Assembly: GCF_900660545.1 (NCBI RefSeq)
Contig: NZ_LR214986.1
Location: 620,001 to 684,000, forward strand
Reading direction: 5' to 3'
Length of the DNA stretch: 64,000 bases
From: Mycoplasmopsis cynos
GTDB lineage: Bacteria > Bacillota_I > Bacilli_A > Mycoplasmatales > Metamycoplasmataceae
Positions 53,840-64,000 of the stretch are shown here, one piece after another. The translations under genes were made by a program, and so were the position numbers. Position 1 is the first letter of the stretch. Each line of letters begins with the position of its first letter. Below the pieces are notes generated by a model. The model ran no database searches. It worked only from the letters and a program-made list of their open reading frames with translations, and was not told the origin of the DNA.

Positions 53840-56800
53840 TTACATATCATCTTCAAAATCATAATAATTAGTGAATTCATCACTTTGATCGAAAATATCA
53901 TTATGATATGCTTCGTCAGTTATATCATTAATTGAAAAGTTCTCATCTAAGAAATTAGTTATTGGTTCTTCTGAATTTAAATCTGGATCAAATTTATCAG
54001 GGAAATATGATTTAAAGCTTCTAATATCATATTTTCCTTTTAATTCATAATCTGAATTTGTTCCAGCAGGAATTTTTTGACCTAAAATAATATTTTCTTT
54101 TAGTCCTTCAAGATAATCAACTCTTTGAGCTACTGATGAGTTAACAAGTATTTTAGCTGTTTCTTGGAAAGAAGCGGCTGATAAGAATGAATTTGATAAT
54201 AAAGGAATTTGTTTAGCTCCTGAAATTTTTACTTTTCCATAAGCAGGTTTTTTACCAGCAGCTAATAATTTTGAGTTTTCTACTTGATATACATATGTAT
54301 CTACCAATGCTCCACTAAAGAATCTTGAATCACCAGGTTCAATAATTAAGATCTTTGATAACATTTGTGAAATGATAATTTCAATATATTTATCAGCAAT
54401 AGTAATACCTTGTAAACGATATAATCTTTGAATCTCTTTTAATAAATAACTTTGAACTGTTCTTGCATCAGTTGCATTTAAAAGCTGATTTAAAACTATT
54501 GGTCCTTCAAAAATCTTTTGACCAGGAACAACGTGATCACCAACTTTTACCCGTAACTTTTGAGAACTTCTTCCTGAAATTGTTTCAATAATTTCGTCAC
54601 CTTGTTCATTTTTTGTAGTAATTGAAACTTCTATAAAGTCAGTTACTTTTCCTGTTTCTTTATTAGTTACTTGTTCTATATTTGAAATTATTCCATATAC
54701 TTTTGATATTTCTGCTGGTTTTCCTCATGGATTATCATAAGCATCGATTAATTCAATCAATCTACCAAATCCACCTGTAATATCTTCAACACCAGCGACC
54801 CCTCCGGTGTGGAATGTACGCATTGTTAACTGAGTTCCGGGTTCACCAATTGATTGAGCTGCAACAATACCAACAGCTTCACCAATATTAACCACCCGGT
54901 TAGATGCAAGATCCTTACCATAACAAATCTTACATACACCATTTTTAGTATGACAAGATAAAACAGAACGTATTTCAACTTCAGCAAGTTTTAAATCATT
55001 AACAATAATATTAGCAATTTCTGGAGTAATTAATTCATTTGCATCAATAACTAAATTACCGCTATGATCGTATATTGCTTTATTTGTGTATCTACCTTCA
55101 ATTCTTTCATATAGAGTCTCAATGATTGTATCAGTTTTTGTATCTTTAATAGCTTTAACAACAAAACCAAAATCTGAGCCACAATCAGCTTCACGAACCA
55201 CTATACTTTGAGCAACATCAACAAGTCTACGTGTTAAATAACCTGACTTAGCAGTGTTAAGAGCGGTATCGGTTAATCCTTTACGAGCCCCGTGAGTAGA
55301 TGAATAAAACTCATATGAACTTAGACCATCTAAGAATGATGATTTAACAGGAATTTCAATAGTTGAACGAACCACACGATCATTTTCCGCATCAGCTTTT
55401 AAAACTTTTGTGTTGTTGCTCATAAGACCACGCATTCCGGCAAGCTGAGTAAAGTTTGATGCATTCCCACGAGCTCCAGAAGTCATCATCATAAACAATG
55501 GATTATCAATATCAAGCTTTGTAACTTCTTTTAGCGATTTTTCAATTTTTTCTTTAACCTTTGATCATTTTTCAATAGTTAATTTATAACGTTCATCATC
55601 TGTTAAATATCCATATTCAAAAAAGGCTTTTAATTCTTTAATGTATTCTTCACCTTCTTTAATAAAATCAGCAGTTGAATCAAGTGTTTTAACATCATTC
55701 ATTGATATTGTAGTACCTGAAATAGTTGAATATTTAAATCCTAAATCTTTAATTTTATCTAGAATATATGAAACATAGTTTGAATACTTGAATCAAACAT
55801 TTTCTAATCCTTTAGTATATTCATGTACATTTCAATCTGATGAATCTTTTTGAGCTTCATTAACCTTGTATGAATAACTTATTTTTTCAAATTCATCAAT
55901 AATGAATTGATTGATTAATTTAGCATGTGTTGAAGGAATTTTTTCCCCTTTATAATCTACTAAATCCTCGCATGCTTCTAATTGTTCCTTAAAATTAAAT
56001 TTATTAATTTTATTTAAAATACTTGCAATATCTTCAATAGTAATAACCGCTACATATTCTTCATAAATTTTTCTAATGATTCTTGCAATATCTTTTTTAG
56101 ATAAAGCTAAATTTAAATCAATATTCTTAAAAGTTTCATAGAAATTAGTTCCATAATCAAAAGTATAATGATCTAAATCATTTTTTGATGTATGAATCAC
56201 TTCTCTTTCCACTAGTTGCATTTCATTATTAAGTGATTTCTTGTAAGTCTTTTCAACATATTTACCAAATACAAATTCAAATTCTGTTGGAAGAACACTA
56301 TTTAATAAGAATTTACCAACAGTTGAAAAAATGTATGGTTTAGTAGTTTGAAGTTGTAATTTTGGTTTATTTAATGATTTAATTGGTAAAACAACTCTAC
56401 TGTGTAATGAAACATGACCACGTTCATAAGCAAGCAACATTTCGTCAATATTAGAGTAGAAATTTCCTTCTCCCTTAGCATTTTTGCCTGATTTTTCAAT
56501 TGTTAAATAATATAAACCTAAAATAATATCTTGAGAAGGGTTAATAATTGGTTCACCATCTTTTGGCTCTAGAATATTCTTAGAAGCAAGCATTAATTCT
56601 TGCGCTTCACGAACAGCTTTTTCTGAAATCGGAACGTGGATTGCCATTTGGTCCCCGTCAAAGTCAGCGTTAAACGCTGTAGTTACTAGTGGGTGTAATT
56701 TAATAGCTTTAGCACGAATTAAAACGGGTTGGAAGGCTTGGATAGATAAACGGTGCAAGGTAGGTGCACGGTTTAATAATACCGGACGTCCTTGAATTGC

Positions 56801-58279
56801 TTTTTCAACATATGGTCAAATTCTTGGATCTAAGTTCTCGATTAATTTTTTAGCAGTTTTAATACTTGTAATACCTTCTTCATGTGCAATTAGTTCTTTA
56901 ATAATTCAAGGTTCAAATAATTTTGCTGCAATATCACGAGGTACCCCAACTTCATACATTTTCAATGATGGACCACCAACAATAACGCTACGAGCTGAAT
57001 AGTCCACACGTTTTCCGAGCAAGTTTTGACGGAAACGTCCTTTTTTTCCGGTAAGACCATCAGAAATAGATTTTAATGGATGATTGTCCCTTGATGATAC
57101 TGGTGTTGGTTTTTTTCTAGCATTATCAATTAATGAATCAACCGCTTCTTGAATCATACGATATTCATTTTGCTTAATAAGCATAGGTGCATCAGTTTCG
57201 TTTCATTTAGCTAAACGATTATTTCTAATAATAATCCGACGATATAATTCATTAATATCGCTAGTTGAGTGTCTTCCACCATCTAACTGAACAAGCGGTC
57301 TTAAATCTGCTGGAATAACTGGCAATTCATAAATTAACATATCAGTCGGTTTTTGACCTGAGCGAATAAATGATGAAATTATTGTTAAACGTTTATATAA
57401 TTTTTGTCTTGCTTGAATTTTTGAGGTTGAAACATCACGTTGTTTATTAATTTCAGCATTAATTTTGTCAATTTGCTCTTGAACTAATTTTTGTTCTTTT
57501 TCAAGATCAATATTACTTAATAAATACTCAATAGCAGCTGAACCAGTTCCGATTTTAGCATCAGAATATTCATTAATAACTTCATTATATTGATAAAAGT
57601 CAATTCCGAAATCTTTTCCATCTTGTGACTTAGCATATTCTCTTAACTCTCATAATGATTCTGAAATAATTTCATATGCTTCTTTATCATCTTTATAGAT
57701 TTCCAATAATTCTTCTAAAGCTTTATCATATATATTTGCAGCCTCATTAATATCGATAATAGTATTTTTATTGAGTGATTTTAGGTTACCGCTTTCCAAT
57801 ACTATATGTGATTTATAATAAATTAATTTTTCTAAATCAGATTTAGTAACATTTTGCTTTTCATTTCCTCTTTCAACCCTTAATCCTAAAAGATTAGAAA
57901 TAACAGAGTGATCGATTTTAAAAAATCAAAAATGAACAACAGGATTATGCAAAGTAATATGACCCATTCTACTTCTTCTTGTTATTTTCGGTAGTATCTC
58001 AGGGTTATATTTTTTACATTGAGGTAATTTACCACAAACTTCATTAACATCACTTTTTTTATACTTGGATCCACAAATCGGACATTTATAGTCAATTACT
58101 GGACCGAAGATTAATTCATCAAATAATCCATCTTTTTCAGGTTTATATGTTTTATAATTAATTGTTTCAGGTTTGGTTACTTCACCATGCGATCAATTTT
58201 TAACATCTTCTCTAGTAGCTAATGATAATGTAATTCTTTTAATTCTCTCTTTATGAGCATTTGAGTTTGAATTATTCAC
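53840..58279 (-). CDS. rpoC: DNA-directed RNA polymerase subunit beta'
   Basis: 1479 aa. Catalytic loop [18 protein letters not shown]. The N-terminal zinc finger region contains [10 protein letters not shown] and LPQCKKY. The later [20 protein letters not shown] and the C-terminal acidic tail ([11 protein letters not shown]) are also clear. Start is GTG at 58279 with AGGAGG five bases upstream; it overlaps the rpoB end by 8 bp. Numerous TGA Trp codons are spread along the gene. Confidence 0.96.
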
Positions 58280-61200
58280 TTTCACCTCCTGATTCAAATT
58301 GCAATACTTGATAATCATCTTCTTCTTCATTGAAGTTTGGCTCTAATTTCATACCAAGACCTTTCAATTCATAACTTAAAACATTAAATGATTCTGGTGT
58401 TCCTGGTGTAGGAAGCTCTTTACCAGAAACTAAAGCACTATAAAGCGCATTACGTCCAATAATATCATCAGACTTATAGGTTAAAATCTCTTGTAAAACA
58501 TTTGTTGCACCATAAGACTCTAAAGCTCACGTTTCCATTTCCCCAAATCTTTGACCACCATTTTGAGATTTACCTCCAAGTGGTTGTTGAGTTATTAATG
58601 AATATGGTCCAACAGAACGAGCATGCATCTTATCATCAACCATATGATTAAGTTTTAGCATATACATCACACCTACTGAAACTGGCTTATCAAATTTTCT
58701 TCCAGTAATTGGGTCAATTAAAATTTGTTTTCCAGTTTTATCAAATCCAGCTTCAATAAGAGCTTCTTCAATATCAGGCTTTTTAACTCCATCAAACGAA
58801 GGAGAAACAAATTTAACATTTAATTTTTTAGCAGCCATACCAAGGTGTAACTCTAAAATTTGTCCAATATTCATCCGAGATGGAACCCCTTGTGGATTAA
58901 GCATAATATCAAGTGGTGTTCCATCTTCAAGATATGGCATATCTTCTTCAGGAAGCACAATAGAAATAACACCTTTATTTCCATGACGTCCAGCCATTTT
59001 ATCACCAACTTTAATTTTACGTTTTTGAGCAATTGAAACCTTAACAATTTTCTCAATTCCTTCTTCTAAAACGTCTCCTTTTTCTCTTGAAAGAATTTCA
59101 ACGTGGGTAATTGTACCATTATGACCATTTTTAACTTTTAATGAAGTATCCTTAGTAGATGGAGAACGTTGTCCTAATACTGCATATAGTAGTTTATCTT
59201 CTTGCGAAGGATTTTCTTCACCTTTTGGAGAAACACGACCAACTAAAATATCACCAGGATATACTTCAGAACCAATTTTAACAATACCATTATCATCTAA
59301 ATTTCTTAATGAATATTTTGATGCATTAGGTACATCTTTTGTTAATTCATCATCACCTGCTCTTGAACTTCTGAATTGAATTGTTTGCTCTTCTATATGA
59401 ATTGAAGTATAAACATCATTTTTAACTAATCTTTCATTAATAATAACAGCATCCTCAAAGTTATAACCATTTCATGTTGTAAATCCAACTAGAACGTTTT
59501 TACCTAAGGCTAATTCCCCGTCTTTAAAGGATGAACCATCAGTTAAAATATCGCCTGCTTCAACAATATCTCCTGTTCTAACTAATGGTCTTTGCTGAAT
59601 AATAGTTCCTTGATTACTTCTTTCAAAATTTCTTAAAGTATATTTATCTGTTACTGTGCTTTCTTTTCTTTGAATATGAATTCTTGAACCATCAACAAAA
59701 GTAACAGTTCCTGGGTTTTTGGCAACCAAATTATATGAAGAATATTTAGCAATATATGATTCAATACCTGTTGCGATTAATGGTGCTTCTGTTTCTAATA
59801 AAGGAACTGCTTGACGTTGCATATTCGCACCCATCAATGCACGGTTTGCATCATCATTTTCTAAGAATGGAATACCTGCAGCAGCAACAGAAACAATTTG
59901 CTTTGATGAAACTTCAATAAAGTCAACATCAGAATTTTTCCCATTTATATAAGTATAATTACGTCTAATTGTAAGATTTTCATCAGTAATTCTATTATTT
60001 TCATCAACATGCACTGATGATTGAGCAATAGAATATCCGAATTCTTCAGCAGCAGTTAAGTAACGAACATCATTGTAATCAACTACTCCATCATTAACTT
60101 TGTAATATGGTGTTTTTAAGAAACCTTTTTCATCTACTTTTGCATATGTAGCAAAGTTAAGAATCAATCCAATGTTCAATCCTTCAGGAGTTTCGATTGG
60201 ACAAATTCTTCCATAGTGAGTTGAATGCACGTCGCGAACTTCGAATTGGGCAGTATCACGACTAAGACCACCAGGTCCAAGAGATGTAACACGACGTTTA
60301 TTTGACACTTCAGCAAGTGGGTTAATTTGGTCCATAAATTGTGATAATTTTGAAGTATTGAAAAATGACTTGAATTGATTTGTAATTAATTTGTTATTTG
60401 TAACATTTTTAGCTGTAACTTTATCAGCTTCCTTTGCACCAATACGTTCCTTTGTGGTTTTTTCCAATTTTGTTAATGCTATTTGAAGTTGTCCTTCAAT
60501 TAATTCACCAACAGAAACAATTCGCTTATTAACAAGTGAATCTGGATCATCATCTTGCCCGACCCCATCGGTTAAATTGAAATAATAACTAATAGCAGCA
60601 ATAATATCAGAAAGCAATAAATGATGTTCAATTGACTTTGGATCATTTGCAATAACTACAACTGGTTCTTTATCTTTATCATTCATTCATTTTTTGTTTG
60701 GATAAATTTTAATTCTGATAATTTTAATTCTTCTTTTCAAATCAGGATTATTAAATAAATTTTGCGGATTACTTTGAGTTAATTCTGAACGATATAATTT
60801 GTAATAAACATGTTCTGGGTTAATTTCTTCAAGTTTTTCAGTAGCAACCAAACCATTATTATAACTTTCTTGAATTTTCTTAGCTAAATCATAATCAATG
60901 AAAGTTCCTTTTGTAAATAATACCTCATTTGTTTTGCTTTTAATATCTTGAGCTAAAAAGGTGTTGGTAATACGATCCACTAATGATAACTTGTTATTAA
61001 GCATATAACGACCGGTTTCAGAAAGGTTATATCTCCTTTTATCAAAAAGCATTCCAGGTAATAGTGATTTTTTAGCATCTGCTGTATCACGGTCACCTTT
61101 TCTAATTGTTCTAAAAATTTCTTCCTGAGCTGCGCTTATTGATAATCTATCTTCACTAGTTTTTTCTAAAATCTTATCTTTTTTAAGAGTTTCATCAAGT

Positions 61201-61895
61201 AAAGCATTATTACCAAAAAGTTTTCTTATTTGTTTTTCTTTAAATCCGAATGAAGCGAGGAATGTACCAAGTTGAATATTTTTATTTTTATCAACCTTAA
61301 CTTTAACTGTGTCTAATGTATTTGTAGTAACTTTATGCGAAATTTCTAATCATGAACCAATTCTAGGCAAAATTTCTAACTTGTTAAATAAGTCATCAGA
61401 TTGTTTATTACGAACTCCGACTCCAAAATATGCTCCTGGAGAACGAACAAGCTGACTCACAATAACTTTTTCACTTCCGTTTATGATAAAACTACCACCT
61501 GAAGTCATATATGGTATTTCACCTAAAAGCACTCTATCAGTTTTACGCTCTCCGGTTGTTGTATTTTCTTTTTGTAATTGAATATAAATTTTCGAGCTAA
61601 AGTTAATTCCTTTAGCTTTACACTTATTTATTTCTTCAGTTTCACTAGTGATTTTCTTAAAAGGATATTCAATATCGATAGAATTCTTAACATAATCAAG
61701 CTTAACAGTACCAGTTGTAATCGGATAAGCTTCAAGTAATACTTCTTGAATTCTTTTTTTCATAAAGTTATCGAAACTTTCCTTGCTGGTGCTTAAAATA
61801 TCTGTTAATTCTAAAGTTTGTTTAGTTACAGAATAATCTCTTCTTTCTGTTTTAGGACCAAACTTACGCATGATATATCTTTTATTTTCAGCCAT
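58272..61895 (-). CDS. rpoB: DNA-directed RNA polymerase subunit beta
   Basis: 1207 aa. Rifampicin-cluster region seen as [45 protein letters not shown]-type sequence: Asn in place of the usual Ser after Leu-Ala-Glu-Val. The C-terminal [12 protein letters not shown] and [19 protein letters not shown] are typical. The C-terminus extends into an acidic tail overlapping the rpoC start. Upstream (61896-62132) is a divergent promoter region. Confidence 0.96.
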
Positions 61896-62132
61896 ATTAA
61901 CCCACTTTCTTTTCTTATTATCATTAAAAATTAAATAAAACCTTTATAACGATTTTTACATAATATGCAAAAAACTCATAAAAGTAATAAAATTATATAG
62001 CAAAAATATTTTTTTCAAAATAAAAATATGATATTATTAAGTAATTTTTTTTACATAAAATCCCTATTTTTAGGTACTAAAAAATTTTTTTAAATTGTGA
62101 ATAGTCAAAAATATGATAAAATATATTCTATT

Positions 62133-63794
62133 ATGAAGCAAAAAATGATTAAAGCTAGCATTTTTAGTGCATTAAATTTTTCGCCAATTGTAGCTCTTAG
62201 TTCATGCAACTATACTTCTCAAACTAAAGCTCCAGAAGATGAAATCAGAAATAGTAAAAATCCCAATACTTCAAATACTTTAAATAAAAAAGAAGATAAT
62301 GAAAATCTAAATAATAATCCACCAAAAAGTGATCCAACTAATCCTGAAAGTCCAAAAACAAATTCAAAAAAAGATGATACAACAACACAAACACCTAGTC
62401 AAAATAATCACTCTAGCGATAGTTCAAAAAATCCGCAAAAAAACCAAAAAAATGAATCAATGTCTAATGATAGCTCAAATAATACAATTGATCAAACAGA
62501 AGGAATTATTCCAGAACAAGATGATATATTTGATTTTTCAGATTTAAATAATTTTAAACTTGAATATGATATTGACTCATCGTTCTATAAAGGAATTGAT
62601 GCTATTTCAGCAAGAGAAAGATTAAGAACTCTAGATGAATTTAAAACATTAATAGGGTATTATAGTTCAATTTCACAAGACATTAAAAACAAATATGACA
62701 TAACCATTATTGATTTAGATAAAATCCAAGAAGATAATTTAAATGGAATATTAAGTAATATAAAAATTAAATTCCAAGCAAAAAATAATACTAAACACTT
62801 TACAATAAAAACTATCATTTTAAAAGGGTTTAAAGTTAATCAAATAAATGAAAAGAACAATCCAAAAGATACATTTTTAAGCCCTAAAAGTATATCTGGT
62901 CCATTATCAAAAACATTCGCTTCATTAGTTGGAGCAATGTTGATGTATAATGCAAATATAAATGCTTTTAATCAATTACAAAATAAAGAAGATGGTGCAA
63001 TAAATTACGAAACAATTGAAGATTTCCAAAAAAATTCAAATTATTTTAAAGATCAAAGCATTCGTTTAAATCAAGCGCTTAAAAATAGCTTTTTCGATAC
63101 TATCAATAAAGATAATAATAATCCCGAATTTGACTACAAAATCCTTCAAGTAAAGCCGGATGATGTAAACGGGACTCTTGGTATTCAAGTTGAAATTTTT
63201 GACTTAGAAGGATCACAACATAAATCAAGCAGAATACAAAAAGAGTATACATTTAATGGTTTTAAAAAACTTACAGACCAAAAGGTTAAAGATTTTATAA
63301 ATTTCACAATTACACCTGAATCTTTAAAAGATGTTGTTATCAAAAATAAATATATTCACAAAAAATTCAAAGATCTTTATAATGAAAATAAAAATAAAAA
63401 AGAAAGAGTTGAGCTTAATAATTTGTTTGATCAAAAATTATTAAATCATTTAAAGAAATCGATCTTTAAAAAAATAATGATAAGTTTTATTAATGATGAT
63501 TTATACAATTTAACTGAACAAATAACTCTTGATAAAATTATCTCAACTAAAACAAAATATTCAATTTATCCATTTGTAATGAATTTTTCAAATAATATCA
63601 TTAAAGATTTTAAAGTTTATTTTGATTATGATTCATCTAGAAATGAACAACTAGTTAAATTTGACTTTAAATTTGGTTTAATTCCATTTTTAACAAATTC
63701 ATTTACAAATATGCAAGAATTTTATAATTCAAATAGTTCAGAAATTGAATTAAATAAAACATATTGATTTAGCGCAAGTAAATTAAATGAATAA
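62133..63794 (+). CDS. Lipoprotein of unknown function (553 aa)
   Basis: Start ATG at 62133 gives MKQKMIKASIFSALNFSPIV and lipobox ALSSC (Cys25). An upstream in-frame GTG at 62097 would precede the signal peptide and is less likely. No Shine-Dalgarno is visible; TATGATAAAAT about 20 bp upstream looks like a -10 box, so the mRNA may be nearly leaderless. Residues 26-150 are a low-complexity Asn/Ser/Thr/Pro/Lys linker; the rest is a globular domain (FDFSDLNNFKLEYDID, LVGAMLMYNANINAFNQL, DFKFGLIPFLTNSF). The frame ends KLNE after a TGA Trp. Not assigned to a family. Confidence 0.75.
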
Positions 63795-64000
63795 TAATGA
63801 TAAAAAGGTTTTTCATAATCAAAATACATTGTTTAAATATGGAAATGCAGCATTAAACATCAAACTTTGAAATTCTGAAAAATATTTAATTACTAAATAT
63901 GCCAAACTTGATGATAATATTTTAGATCTTGGAGTAGGGTCTGGAAGAACTAGTTTTGGAATGTATGAATTAGGTTATCAAAACATTAGTGCAATCGATA
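63787..64000 (+). CDS. SAM-dependent methyltransferase, N-terminal part
   Basis: Overlaps the preceding lipoprotein by 8 bp. 71 residues are in the window: FKYGNAALNIKLWNSEKYLI and the SAM site ILDLGVGSGRTSFGMYELGY, NISAID. It runs off the right edge. Substrate unknown. Confidence 0.75.

Noticed and set aside
1-64000. tRNA or rRNA genes
   Set aside because: No cloverleaf with a GGTTCRANTCC-type T-arm or rRNA core motif was recognised; only the SRP RNA is clear by eye. A covariance search could still find one.

Overview
The window reads as a mycoplasma chromosome. The DNA is very AT-rich, UGA must be read as tryptophan to keep nearly every gene open, and there are many lipoprotein signal peptides. 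The gene content fits the hominis/Metamycoplasma cluster: large non-lipoprotein surface proteins with helical repeats, and an eroded glucose-6-phosphate isomerase that suggests a non-glycolytic, arginine-type lifestyle. The species assignment is inference. All coordinates below were joined across UGA codons by hand.

Layout. 1-798: 5' part of valS (minus). 1042-13541: two paralogous giant surface proteins (1353 and 2700 aa, minus) with an N-terminal membrane anchor, GA-like helical repeats and a shared C-terminal domain; each has the same 20-bp perfect palindrome and a 17-bp homopolymer upstream. 13915-15547: S1-domain protein and degenerate Pgi (plus). 15632-18466: KtrA, KtrB and a YneF-like protein (minus). 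18604-22568: two lipoproteins, one of them an IdeS-type (peptidase family C66) immunoglobulin protease with intact catalytic residues fused behind GA-like modules. 22854-28806: M42 aminopeptidase, trmB, gyrA, rplA-rplK (minus). 29073-31366: small membrane protein, then ybeY-cdd-era (plus). 31481-33238: a lipoprotein of the DUF31/MIP serine-protease family (minus).

33511-44900: four tandem plus-strand paralogous lipoprotein genes made of about 90 DUF4116-like 25-residue repeats. They are separated by a nearly identical cassette (stem-loop terminator, poly-T tract, promoter, signal-peptide start). 44900-46600: a scar-rich accessory strip with an IS256-type transposase remnant, flanking direct repeats, strongly structured non-coding DNA and a frameshifted DUF3800 gene preceded by a candidate structured RNA. 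46588-47698: a lipoprotein with a probable homopolymer frameshift. 48023-51238: trpS-thrS-membrane protein operon (minus). 51432-52877: lipoprotein with a duplicated domain. 53213-53820: SRP RNA and a NUDIX hydrolase (plus). 53840-61895: rpoB-rpoC (minus). 62133-64000: lipoprotein and the start of a SAM methyltransferase (plus).

The most striking theme is an immune-facing arsenal. The window carries an IgG-protease-like enzyme, a MIP-like protease, GA-like repeat proteins and a recombining DUF4116 lipoprotein array. Ten homopolymer tracts of 14-19 bp lie 46-211 bp upstream of ten surface or membrane protein genes, which suggests length-dependent (phase-variable) expression across the whole set.
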